A stretch of DNA of 64,000 nucleotides from Streptomyces sp. P3 (GTDB lineage Bacteria; Actinomycetota; Actinomycetes; Streptomycetales; Streptomycetaceae), in the NCBI GenBank assembly GCA_016893485.2, contig JAFEKX020000001.1, positions 4,154,001-4,218,000 of the forward strand, read 5' to 3'. The position numbers and the translations under genes were made by a program. Of the stretch, positions 33,521 through 41,735 are shown one piece after another. Numbering within the stretch: position 1 is the stretch's first letter; the number at the start of each line of letters is the position of its first letter. A model generated the notes under the pieces. That model saw only the letters and a program-made list of their open reading frames with translations, ran no database searches and had not been told where the DNA came from.

Positions 33521-34419
33521 GAGCTCGTAACACGATCTTGTTGAAGTGCCCTCGTCGGGCGTGACCGATGTGACGATTCGGCTGTTCGGGATGGTGTGAG
33601 CACTCGGCCCTGGATCGTGGACGACGACTTGTGGGCGCTGATCGAGCCACTGCTGCCGCCGTGGCCGAGGAAGGCGCCGGGCCCGCGGCCGGTGGCGGAC
33701 CGGCTGTGTCTGCAGGGCATCCTGTACGTCCTCCACAACGACATAGCCTGGCAACTCCTGCCGCTGGAGCTGGGGTTCGGCTCGGGACAGACCTGCTGGC
33801 GGCGTCTGGAGCGGTGGCAGCAGGCCGGCGTCTTCGACCAGCTGCACCGGATCCTGCTTGCCGAGCTGAACGCAGCCGGCGCGCTCGACTGGTCCAGGGC
33901 GTGTGTGGACGGCTCCCACATCCGCGCGAAAAAGGGGGAGCCGACACCGGTCCGTCGCCGGTCGACCGGCGGAAGACAGGCAGCAAGCACCACGTGATCT
34001 GCGACGGACGCGGCACCCCGCTCAAGGTCATCACCACCGCGGCCAATGTCAACGACGTCACCCAGACCCTCGCCCTCGTCGACGGAATCCCACCCGTGGC
34101 CGGACGCCCCGGCCGTCCTCGCTGCCGCCCCGACTCGCTGCTAGGCGACAAGGCCTACGACTCCAACCCCAACCGCAAGGAACTGCGCAGGCGCCGGATC
34201 CTTCCTGTCATCTCCCGCAAGGGCGCCCCGAACATCAAGGGCCTGGGCAAACTCCGCTACGTCGTCGAACAGACCATCGCCCTGCTCCACCAGTTCAAGC
34301 GCCTCGCCGTCCGCTGGGAACGCCGCACCGAACTCCACGACACCTTCGTCTCATTGGCCTGCGCCCTGATCTGCTGGAGACGCCTCAAGAAACACCGATC
34401 ATGATCGTGTTACGAGCTC
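33521..34419. mobile_element. IS5-family insertion sequence (IS1031/IS427-like)
   Basis: 899 bp with perfect 17-bp terminal inverted repeats (GAGCTCGTAACACGATC and complement) and a TAA target duplication at 33518-33520 and 34420-34422. The TNA-type duplication fits the IS5 family. Inserted in non-coding DNA just inside attL. Confidence 0.92.
33596..34404 (+). CDS. IS5-family DDE transposase
   Basis: Start GTG 33596. First part has the DUF4096-type N-terminal domain (WIVDDDLWALIEPLLPPW), then the catalytic Asp in CVDGSHIRA. The frame breaks in the run AAAAAGGGGG near 33940; a -1 shift restores the family pattern DTGPSPVDRRKTGSKHHVI, then LLGDKAYDS (second Asp) and YVVEQTIALLHQFKRL (Glu). The run could be a programmed frameshift site, known in this IS group, or one lost G. 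About 270 residues in total. Confidence 0.88.
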
Positions 34420-34501
34420 TAAGGGTCGTGCCGTGTGGGGGTGTGAGTTAACCGGGCGGGGGTCAAGCGGTGGAGTTGGGTAATGCCGAAATGACCAATC
34501 C

Positions 34502-35472
34502 TCAGGACAGGTCGTATAGATTCTCTTCACATTCTTCTAGTTCCCGTTCATCCCCCTCCGGAACTAGTTCATCGAATGCTCGCAGCAGCGGGAAACCCAC
34601 GTCTGGCTCGACTGCTGCGATATAGCATGCCCAGCCCAACAGCCGACGTCGATACATCCCCTCGTCTTCGCCACCGAAGTCTGCCATATAGACGTCATAA
34701 CCCAAGTTTGATATGACGTGCAAGATCCATCGCATCTTACGTTTTAGCTTACGCGGAATCCGCGGCCCGTTAGATTCTCCGACGTACAAGCCGGTAACAT
34801 ACTGGGGGCCCCGCGGCGCATGAAAGCAGTCTTGCGCGTATTTACCGACCAACCAGCGTCGTCGAGAATACGAGCGATATCCATCGAGTGGCGGTCAGTT
34901 ACGTCGCCAGAGAATGCGAGATCGTCTACATAGCGTGTAAACGACAAGCCCTCGGACTGAGCGTACTCGGCAAGGGAACAGTCTGTGTCCAGAAAGGCCA
35001 GATTAGACAAGAGGGGCGACGTACTAAGCCCGATTGGCAACTTACCGCCGATAGTAACAAGACTGACAGCAAGCTCCACGGCCTTCTCTTCGTAGCCCTG
35101 CTCTCGCAATGAAGACCTTACCCTTGCGACACCAATGGAAGGAAAGAAGTCCTCAAGATCCATGCGCAATACGCACCTTTTAGCAAGGTGCTGACTGGCA
35201 TTGGTGATCGTAGAACGCCCGCGAACAAAACCGTGGACATGATTGGGAGCTTCATACGAGAGCACGCTCGTAAAGCTCCGGTGCAAATTCTTGCTGACGG
35301 TATTGAATGGGAACTTCAGCTCGAATACTTCTCGTATTCCGCCATGCTTCTTGCGAGACATCCGCCGAACATAGAATCGCCCTTCACCCGCAGGGAGATG
35401 CGAGGATAGCCATTCTAGACTCTCTACCGACGCGCCAGCTTGCTCCGCCAGGTGATCGACCGAAAATTTCAC
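34502..35472 (-). CDS. Retron-type reverse transcriptase
   Basis: RT that would copy a structured RNA into msDNA. Starts at GTG 35472. Retron marks: NASQH at 91-95 (NAxxH, region X), catalytic Asp 105 in LRMDLEDFFPSI, IGLSTSPLLSNL (motif B), YVDD at 181-184, and VTG at 226-228 (region Y), which appears only after adding one C near 34806. Repaired length 323 residues, the usual retron size, without maturase or integrase domains. The region is much lower in GC than its neighbours. Encoded after a DUF3800 gene with a 129-nt gap that may hold the msr-msd RNA. Confidence 0.9.
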
Positions 35473-35501
35473 TGGCCCCCTGCGGTGGGACGTTATTCAG
35501 A

Positions 35502-35580
35502 AGGTAGGGCTGCACTCCCGTGCAAGGACTATCATGCAACGCACGCGAACTCGCGCACAACGTTGACCGCAGCCCTACCT
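35502..35580 (-). ncRNA. Candidate retron msr-msd RNA
   Basis: On the minus strand, AGGTAGGGCTGC (35580-35569) pairs perfectly with GCAGCCCTACCT (35513-35502), like the a1/a2 ends of retron RNAs. The 55-nt interior holds a hairpin CAACG..CGTTG with inner CGCGA/TCGCG and a TGCAC-GGGA-GTGCA hairpin. It sits between effector and RT genes as in many retrons. At 79 nt it is shorter than typical msr-msd RNAs and no clear AGC branching site is seen, so boundaries are uncertain. Confidence 0.5.
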
Positions 35581-35601
35581 CGCGGGGAAGGATATCACAC
35601 A

Positions 35602-36306
35602 TCAGTGAAGAGGGTCCCTGCGACTAGAAATGCGACCGTGCTCGAACGAATAGAGCACGGAAACGGACGGTTCAATCTGACGGAATGCCCTATAAGGATA
35701 GTCTTTCGGATTCATGGTGCAACCTGCTTGAAGCCATCTACTTACGTCTGCCATGACATAGTCAATGATAGCCGTAGACATATAATCACGCTTGGTGACC
35801 ATCTCGATATTCAGCTTTGGCAAAGATGTATCTTTGCTCGTGGTTTTGCGGGCTTTCCTGACGACATCCTCGGGAAGTTGACGAATAATTGACGCCATGT
35901 CTCCACTCTGCTCTATATAGCAAAGAAACTCGGATTCATGGCGGTGCCGGACCAACAAATCACCCAACAATTTTGTGTACATGAACTTAATTCGCTCGGA
36001 CTCTGTGACACCGGGGACATTCGTTCGATCAGTGACGACCATGTACGCCCTATAAAAGGTGTCCCGCATGAGCTCTCGAAATGGGCCAGAGATTTCTGTC
36101 GGATCGTTAGAGCTGTGAAAACCGTCTTTGCGAAATTCTTCAAAGCTGCCAAATCCGGTCAAGCTGCTCCTCGCGAATAGGCGCTTATACAATTCTCGAA
36201 TTCTTTCCTCGACATCTTCCGCGTCTTCACCTAGTTCAACCGCGCCGACGATCAATGGTTGGGAAGCATTTCCGTTTCCTGACTCGTCCATAAATAGCTT
36301 CACCAT
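35602..36306 (-). CDS. DUF3800 protein, putative retron effector
   Basis: Protein of 234 residues. I chose ATG 36306 (MVKLFMDESGNGN), which has GAAAGG at a good distance; the upstream ATG 36351 adds 15 unlike residues. The N-terminal strand with DESG is the DUF3800 signature, a family with a predicted RNase H-like fold. The C-terminal helix IIDYVMADVSRWL also fits. No membrane segment. Precedes the RT on the same strand. I recall a retron subtype (VII-A2) pairing an RT with DUF3800. An effector role is inference. Confidence 0.78.
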   Translation of the reverse strand: MVKLFMDESGNGNASQPLIVGAVELGEDAEDVEERIRELYKRLFARSSLTGFGSFEEFRKDGFHSSNDPTEISGPFRELMRDTFYRAYMVVTDRTNVPGVTESERIKFMYTKLLGDLLVRHRHESEFLCYIEQSGDMASIIRQLPEDVVRKARKTTSKDTSLPKLNIEMVTKRDYMSTAIIDYVMADVSRWLQAGCTMNPKDYPYRAFRQIEPSVSVLYSFEHGRISSRRDPLH

Positions 36307-36443
36307 AGCTAGCCTTTCGTGAGGCCTGTCGCAAATCCGCCAGCCATCCAAGCTGTCGCACCAAAAGAGTAATAGTGTTCATCAGGCCACGCTCGGCGTT
36401 TACCGGCTTCACGGCCTAGCCCTCACTGGGGAACTCACGCCCC

Positions 36444-36521
36444 GTGAGGCGCCGTCCGGCTCGGATGCGAGGACGATCACGTATGACGTAGGTCATCGAG
36501 TGGTCGGAGCCGACGCCTCAC
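36444..36521 (-). other. Long imperfect hairpin downstream of the methyltransferase gene
   Basis: Outer arms GTGAGGCG/CGCCTCAC, then GGCTC/GAGCC, GATCAC/GTGGTC and inner ATGAC-GTAG-GTCAT, all in register over 78 nt. It overlaps the methyltransferase stop. Either a terminator for that gene or a structured RNA ahead of the retron genes. Confidence 0.55.
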
Positions 36522-37335
36522 GTGGCAACATTCGAAGGGGCACGCCCCACCGCGAGCAGGTGCGAGCTTGCGGCGAGCAACTCCGGATACGGCTCAGCCA
36601 TCCGAGCGGCTGCCATGGCGGAGGCGATCAAGTCTTCGCTAGGTCCCTCGCTGGCTTGTTGTTCGACGGCCTTGACGAGTGACCATGCCGGACCCTCGAT
36701 CCCGAAGACTTGGACGTCGGTCAGCCCCGCCTCGCGAAGTTCGTCGGCAAGCTCCTCTGCCCGATGGAAGTACGCCAGGGTGAAGTGAGCGCCGTCATGC
36801 ACTGCGGTGCGGAGAATCTTGGACACGGGCTCGTACATGCGCTCGGTATGCAGGTGGGCGTAGGTGACGTGCTCGAAGAGCGATGCGTAACGGTTGATCG
36901 CGGCTGCGGCTACCAGCCCACCGGGCTTGACCACGCGACGCGCTTCCGCGAGCGCCCGCCTACGGTCGTCGGCATCGGGCAGATGGTAGAGCGGGCCCAG
37001 TAGCTGGACCACGTCGTAGCTATCGTCGCCCGCGTCCAGTGCTCGCGCGTCTCCAAGTGACGCTGCACAGACGGAAGTTGCCTGGTCAACGTGGCGAGCG
37101 ATGGGGTCCACCAAGGAGACCTCGTATCCGTCCTCGACCAGCCACTCGGCATGCACGCCGGTCCCGCCTCCGACATCCAGCACCCTCGCCGGCGCTGGGG
37201 AAGGAAGCGGCGCAGAAGCTCCTTGGTTCGAGCCAGCTCAAGGCGCCCGTCCGCTGAGCGGTGCAGGCGCCTGCTCTCGTCCACCGTCTCGCCGTAGAAG
37301 CGCAGAACGGAGGAAGCCAATCCAGGATTCGACAT
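36518..37335 (-). CDS. Class I SAM-dependent methyltransferase
   Basis: Start ATG 37335 (MSNPGLASSVLRFYGETVDE). After a one-base repair near 37190 the SAM-binding motif I VLDVGGGTGVHAEWL appears, followed by SLVDPIARHV (motif II Asp), YDVVQLLGPLYHL and GGLVAAAAINRY. About 272 residues. Substrate unknown. Divergent from the GntR gene with a shared operator, so it is probably under GntR control. Similar pairs are found on other Streptomyces AICEs, from memory. Confidence 0.82.
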
Positions 37336-37353
37336 GACAGCAGTATGCTGTGT

Positions 37354-37369
37354 ACCGGTGGACCAGTCC
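37354..37369. promoter_or_regulatory. GntR operator-like site in the divergent promoter region
   Basis: ACCGGTGGACCAGTCC, matching the core of the two perfect palindromes downstream of the GntR gene. Confidence 0.55.
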
Positions 37370-37396
37370 AGCAAGGAGACACCGAGAGAGGCAGTC

Positions 37397-38109
37397 ATGG
37401 CGCTACTGAAGTACGAGGAGATCGCGGAGTCACTGCGCGCCCGCATCGCCGCTGGCGAATTCGAGGCGGGCGATACGGTGCCATCTGGCCGTGACCTGGC
37501 AGAACAATGGTCAGTCTCCCGCGCGACCGTCATCAAGGCGATGGAAGTCCTACGGAACGACGGCGTTGTCGTGGCCAAGCAGGGGACAGGCTTCGTAGTC
37601 ACGGGGACCCCGATCGCTCGACCGGCGGGCGCACGGCGAGCGGGTTCTGCTCGCATCGCCGGCGGTATGCCCTTCCTGCGCGTCGGCGAGCCGGATTGGG
37701 CAGAACCGCCTGCGCGAGTGGCTGCCGTACTGGGGTTGGACCAGGGTGTCACCGCGTTGCGGCGCATCCGGATTCTCCAGCTCCCGGACGGGAGTCCGCA
37801 CAGCTACGCGGAAGCATGGTTCCCGCCCGAGATCGCCGAGGCATCCCCGGCTTGCGCAGACCGCACCCATCCCGGAGGGGACAACTCGATACGTGCGTCG
37901 GCAGACAGGCCGCTTCCCAGCGGAGGGTGGACGTGACCACGGTCCGCCTGGCAACCGATTCCGAAGTTGTCCATCTGGGACTGTCCGGCGTGACGGCGGT
38001 TGCCGTAGTGCTGCACACCGCCTACGACCAAGAGGGCCGGCCGCTCGTGTGCGAGGAAGGGGTCACGCCCTCCTCTCACTTCGAGCAGGCGGAGAGCTAT
38101 GCGATGTAG
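37397..38109 (+). CDS. GntR/HutC family regulator (KorSA-like)
   Basis: Start ATG 37397 (MALLKYEEIAESLRARIA). Winged helix: GDTVPSGRDLAEQWSVSRAT and VIKAMEVLRNDGVVVAKQGT, then a C-terminal UTRA domain (PHSYAEAWFPPEIAEAS, TDSEVVHLGL, LVCEEGVTPSSHFEQAESY). Two frame breaks near 37850 and 37925 join the parts. On pSAM2 the related KorSA represses the activator of transfer and replication. Here I infer control of element maintenance through the surrounding palindromes. Confidence 0.85.
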
Positions 38110-38129
38110 GCCAGAGTGAACCCATAGGG

Positions 38130-38157
38130 AAGCTGGACCGGTCCGCCGGTCCAGCTT
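38130..38157. terminator. Palindrome/terminator after the GntR gene
   Basis: Perfect 12-bp arms AAGCTGGACCGG/CCGGTCCAGCTT with loop TCCG, followed by TTTTCTTTCCCTTTT. The centre matches the GntR operator core. Confidence 0.7.
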
Positions 38158-38228
38158 TTTCTTTCCCTTTTGCGCCCCTGAGCTGGACGGATAGTCAGTT
38201 CGCCGCACGCGCAGGGGAGTTGGGGCTT

Positions 38229-38254
38229 GACTGGACCGGTCCACCGGTCCAGTC
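38229..38254. promoter_or_regulatory. GntR operator palindrome
   Basis: Perfect 11-bp arms GACTGGACCGG/CCGGTCCAGTC with loop TCCA, and no T tract, so an operator is more likely than a terminator. Upstream of the small-gene operon. Confidence 0.62.
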
Positions 38255-38500
38255 TATGGATGTGCCCGGAGGAAAGCCCGTGAGGGTGAGTACGAAGGAA
38301 GCGCAGGTTGGTTGACAACTCAACAGGTGGGCCCCGTCTCCCCGAGTCGAAATGACGGCCGCGCGGCCTGGTCCGCGCATCCCAACTCCGCAGTGCACGT
38401 GTGGCGTTGCGGCCGGTTGCCTCCCTCGCCCGTCCGGCTCTTCGCCGTACGGGCGGGGTGGCAGGGAGCCGGAACACCCCTTCGCCCTTTGGGAGTTCGC

Positions 38501-38953
38501 ATGATTGCAACGCTCGTCGCCGTACTGGGCACGCTCGCCGGAACCATCGTGGCCGGCCTCATGCAGCACCTGACCACGACCCGCACGACCCGCGCCGCAA
38601 CGGCCGAACAGCGCCGCCGGGCGTTGGCCGACGCGATACCGGCCCTGCTTGCCGCGTTGGTCCGCCATCGCGAGCAGCAGTACCTGAAGATCGTGGCCCG
38701 CCGTGACGGACTGTCCGACACCCCCGACACCCGGCAGGCCCGCTACGCGGCCCGCTCGCAGGTCACCAGCGCCATGGACACGCTCCACATGGTCACCGCA
38801 GACCGGGTCCTGTTGACGCTGGCGCAGGAAGCGGTGAACGCCGCGATGGCCCTCGGGGATGCCCCGGAGGGCGAGTTGGACGCGGCCGGCCTGCGGGCCC
38901 GTGTGGCGCACACCGCGTTGCGCACCGCCGGCGCCGAGCACGTCTACGCCTGA
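38501..38953 (+). CDS. KilB-like membrane-anchored AICE protein
   Basis: Protein of 150 residues. I chose ATG 38501 (MIATLVAVLGTLAGTIVAGL) with GGGAG upstream; the open frame extends further back without membrane start. One N-terminal helix, then a basic and helical cytosolic part (TTRTTRAATAEQRRRALADA). Streptomyces proteins of this form are often called KilB, after the pIJ101 spread protein. First gene of the + strand element operon. Confidence 0.6.
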   Translation: MIATLVAVLGTLAGTIVAGLMQHLTTTRTTRAATAEQRRRALADAIPALLAALVRHREQQYLKIVARRDGLSDTPDTRQARYAARSQVTSAMDTLHMVTADRVLLTLAQEAVNAAMALGDAPEGELDAAGLRARVAHTALRTAGAEHVYA

Positions 38954-39016
38954 CCCCCTGCACCACCGCCCCGGCATCCATGCCGTGAGGGCGCGGGACC
39001 GAATCCCGCCCGGGGC
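38951..39016. repeat. Direct repeat copy 1 with hairpin
   Basis: About 66 bases starting at the TGA of the KilB-like gene. Shares CACCACCGCCCCGGCATC and CGTGAGGGCGC with copy 2, and contains a CGGGA..TCCCG hairpin with loop CCGAA. Confidence 0.7.
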
Positions 39017-39063
39017 ACTCCGGCCACCACTGGCCGGCCCAATCCAACCCCAGGAGTACAGCC

Positions 39064-39246
39064 GTGGCACTGAGCATCGAGGACCTGAAGAACCTGGCAA
39101 CGACCGTCATCGAGAACGCCGACGGCCCGACCCATGTCGGTACCGGAGCGCAGGTCAACACCACCGCCGAACCGCAGAACACCAACGGCGGCACGGTCGT
39201 CAATGGCGACAACCACGGCGGCATCCGCCAGACCTTCCGCCGCTGA
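39064..39246 (+). CDS. Small AICE protein of unknown function
   Basis: Protein of 60 residues from GTG 39064 with CAGGAG upstream. MALSIEDLKNLATTVIENAD is helical; the C-terminal half is Asn/Thr/Gly-rich (NTTAEPQNTNGGTVVNGDNH). No family recognised. Both this gene and its upstream neighbour end in the same repeated hairpin module. Confidence 0.6.
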   Translation: MALSIEDLKNLATTVIENADGPTHVGTGAQVNTTAEPQNTNGGTVVNGDNHGGIRQTFRR

Positions 39247-39307
39247 CCCCCGCACCACCGCCCCGGCATCGAGCCGTGAGGGCGCCCGATCGAATCGGGC
39301 CCGGGGC
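39244..39307. repeat. Direct repeat copy 2 with hairpin
   Basis: Starts at the TGA of the 60-residue gene. Same layout as copy 1; its hairpin is GCCCGAT-CGA-ATCGGGC. The stem sequence differs from copy 1 but pairing is kept. Confidence 0.7.
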
Positions 39308-39437
39308 TTTCCGACCGCTGCTCAGCGGTCACGCCGCGCGTCTGCGTGCGGCTCTTCCCCTAACGGCGCGCGGCGGCTCCGGGATGCACCCCGGGAGCCG
39401 CTGTTCGAGCCGTCCCACCACAGGGAGACACGACCCA

Positions 39438-39706
39438 ATGAACAACATCGTCACTGTTCAGGAAGCTGTTACCGCGTTCGCCGAATGGCTTGAGCCCACG
39501 GATGCGGAACTGGACGCGATCGACGCTGAGATGCCCGTGATCCTGGCGGACGTCGACCTGCTCGACGCACAGATCATCCCCTGGACCGCACTCCGACCGA
39601 GTTGGACGTCCGGCGTCTGCGCCGGGCCCGTCGCCGGGCGCTCGCCGCCCGGGTGGCCTTCATCAACCGCACGGTCGACGAGACCCTGCCCGGCGGTGCG
39701 GCATGA
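39438..39706 (+). CDS. DUF6284-like AICE protein
   Basis: Start ATG 39438 with GGGAGA upstream. Helical protein EAVTAFAEWLEPTDAELDAI, DAEMPVILADVDLLDAQI; a C is missing near 39583, after which it reads LDRTPTELDVRRLRRARRR and ends ETLPGGAA. About 89 residues. I recall this pattern as DUF6284, common in Streptomyces AICEs. Stop overlaps the next ATG. Confidence 0.62.
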
Positions 39707-39965
39707 ACGCCGACACCCGCGAGTTCCTGACTGCCGTCCTGGACGCCATCAACATCCCCACCCCGGCCACCTTTGGTGACCACGAAGCGTTCCGGGTTCT
39801 GCTCGAAGACCGCGTGCTGGATGCGGTCGTGGCCCTGAACGGGGTGTTGGGCGAGCCGCCGGCCTCCGACTGGGGGTTGGCTGGCACACCGGTTACCTCC
39901 GTGAGCGACTCGCGCAGAAGCCGCCGACCACCTACCGCCACTACGACGCGGACGGGGGTGCGTGA
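39703..39965 (+). CDS. Small conserved AICE protein
   Basis: Start ATG 39703 overlaps the upstream stop (ATGA). MNADTREFLTAVLDAINIPT then FGDHEAFRVLLEDRVLDAVV; after a one-base repair near 39877 the C-terminus reads HTGYLRERLAQKPPTTYRHY. About 87 residues, acidic and helical. Function unknown. Confidence 0.58.
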
Positions 39966-40222
39966 TGGGCCGCCGATTCAAGGACATGCAGAGCCCGGAG
40001 CAGCAGTACGCGGCCCGGCAGGTCGACCGCAGCACTCCCGCACCCGTGCCGGCACAGCCGCACCGTCCCGCCACCGAAGCGCAGTGGCAAGCCATGACGC
40101 CGCATCAGAAGGCGGCAGAGCTGGCCCGGACCAGTGGACGCGAGGAAGACGCCCGCGAGTGGGAGCAGTGGGAGGCGGAGCAGTCCACCCCGCAGAAGAA
40201 GCGGCGGGGGTGGCTGCGGTGA
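39965..40222 (+). CDS. Small conserved AICE protein
   Basis: Protein of 85 residues from ATG 39965, directly following the upstream stop. MGRRFKDMQSPEQQYAARQV, central Pro/Gln-rich part, helical C-terminus AAELARTSGREEDAREWEQW ending KKRRGWLR. Basic tail suggests DNA or membrane contact. Overlaps the next GTG start. Confidence 0.55.
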   Translation: MGRRFKDMQSPEQQYAARQVDRSTPAPVPAQPHRPATEAQWQAMTPHQKAAELARTSGREEDAREWEQWEAEQSTPQKKRRGWLR

Positions 40223-41154
40223 GCCTCAACCGCAAGGGCCGTATCGCCCTCGTCCTCGCGCTGGTCGCCGTGGTCGGCATGGCGTTTCGGGTGTCGTGGA
40301 ACGCGTTGCGGGACATCGCGAACGCGATCGGCGCGGACCACACTGCCGCGACCCTGTACCCGTTCGTGGTCGACGGCCTGATGGCCCTCGCCCTGGTCGC
40401 CGCCCTCGTCCTCGTCGACGATGACCGCGGGTTCGCCCTGAAGGTGCTGGGCACCTACACGGGCGCCTCGCTGGTCCTCAACTACGTCCACGGACTCGTT
40501 CCTGCGCTGCATGGCGCCACGGTCGACTGGGGACGGCTCGCCGACTGGGACCCCGCCAACTGGGCGTTGGTGCTGCTGGCCACGTCGCTTCCGGTCGGGT
40601 CGATCTACTTCGGTTCCGATCTCGTCGCGAAGGTGCTGCACCACCAGCCCGCCCCGATCGTGGCCCTGGTCGCGAATGCGGAGGAATCTACCGAGACCAC
40701 GATGAAACGGTCTAGGGCTGACCTGCCCAAATCGACCCCCGCACCGATCACCGCGCCCACCGTGGCGAACCCGGTATCGACCCCCACTCCGGTCCCGCTC
40801 GGGTTCCTGAAGTCGGCTCTGCCGCTCAAGCCCGTATCCGCCATCGGGTCGGCCCCCGTCAACGCGATCGGGTCGACTCCGAAGCGGACAACGGTTGCGG
40901 CTACGTCGACCCGTCCGCGTGCGGCGACCGGTCGAGTTCCCAGTGCGGCCCGGTCGCCCCAACCGAAGCGCACGCAGGCGCAGTTGCTCGATGAGGCCCG
41001 TACCGCGACCGCGAACCTGCCGGACGCGAAGGTGACCGCTGAGGGCATCCGCCGCATGATCCGTACCTCACCGGCCAACGCCCGGATGCTGCGGGACACG
41101 ATCCTTGCCGAGCGCGCCGCAACTGTCCCCGCGCTGGGAACGGGGTCCATCTGA
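40219..41154 (+). CDS. DUF2637 membrane protein (SpdB-like)
   Basis: Protein of 311 residues from GTG 40219. Four membrane helices in residues ~8-130 (IALVLALVAVVGMAFRVSWN, TLYPFVVDGLMALALVAALV, WALVLLATSLPVGSIYFG), matching DUF2637. The remaining cytosolic part is Pro/Ser/Thr/Arg-rich with a helical end (RTQAQLLDEARTATANLP, GIRRMIRTSPANARMLRD), possibly DNA-binding. DUF2637 proteins act as spread proteins in conjugative Streptomyces elements. Confidence 0.72.
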   Translation: MSLNRKGRIALVLALVAVVGMAFRVSWNALRDIANAIGADHTAATLYPFVVDGLMALALVAALVLVDDDRGFALKVLGTYTGASLVLNYVHGLVPALHGATVDWGRLADWDPANWALVLLATSLPVGSIYFGSDLVAKVLHHQPAPIVALVANAEESTETTMKRSRADLPKSTPAPITAPTVANPVSTPTPVPLGFLKSALPLKPVSAIGSAPVNAIGSTPKRTTVAATSTRPRAATGRVPSAARSPQPKRTQAQLLDEARTATANLPDAKVTAEGIRRMIRTSPANARMLRDTILAERAATVPALGTGSI

Positions 41155-41335
41155 TGGGCCTGTGGCGGGACAAGACCCCGCGCAAGGACGACGAGATCAC
41201 CCGCTCGGCCCCCGGCCCCATCAACCCGGCCGGCAAGGCGCCCGGCATGGCGGGGCACGCAGGGGCCCGGCCTGGCTGCTCCCCACCGGCCCGATGGCCA
41301 CGCCCAACCGCCGGCGCACGCCGAAGGCGGGCTGA
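41154..41335 (+). CDS. Small AICE protein
   Basis: Start ATG 41154 overlaps the upstream TGA. MGLWRDKTPRKDDEITRSAP then, after one-base repair near 41268, AWLLPTGPMATPNRRRTPKA. About 60 residues, basic and Pro-rich. Function unknown. Confidence 0.5.
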
Positions 41336-41339
41336 CGTC

Positions 41340-41733
41340 GTGTCCGCCGCTTTCGGGAAGTGCTATGACCCGAGCGGGGCCCGGTACGGCGTCCCCACCT
41401 TCCCTTGGAAGTACGCCCCCAGTGACGAGGAGTACGCCACCCGCAGGCAGTTACGGGCGCGTGGTCTGCGTCGGGGGTCAGCCGATAGCGGCGCAGGTCA
41501 TGCGCATCAACCGCCGCTCCGGCACAGTCCGCGTCGCCTACCTCTACCGCATCGACCTCGCCAAGCCCGTACGGCCGATGACGTCGCGGAAGTGGGGCGC
41601 CCTCGCGCTCGCGATGCTCGCCCGCCAGACGTGCCCGGTCTGCCGGGTCACGTACAGCTACTGCATGCCGCGCTCGCTCGGCATGTGCGTCCTGTGCGCC
41701 TACCCCAACACCACCCCTCCACAAGGGAGTTGA
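41340..41733 (+). CDS. RRQRL-type zinc-binding AICE protein
   Basis: GTG 41340 (VSAAFGKCYDPSGARYGVPT). After YATRRQLRARGLRPGGQPIA, where one base is missing near 41470, the frame continues MRINRRSGTVRVAYLYRIDL. C-terminal CPVC and CVLC pairs form a likely zinc site. I recall this as the RRQRL motif-containing zinc-binding family of Streptomyces mobile elements. About 131 residues. Confidence 0.65.
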
Positions 41734-41735
41734 GC

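Noticed and set aside
34502..35472. Group II intron or diversity-generating RT
   Set aside because: No maturase/X or HNH domain, no intron RNA features or variable repeat nearby, and the NAxxH and VTG marks favour a retron.
36129..36322. Plus-strand small genes in the retron island
   Set aside because: They lie antisense to the DUF3800 gene, whose minus-strand frame has the DESG motif and a ribosome binding site.
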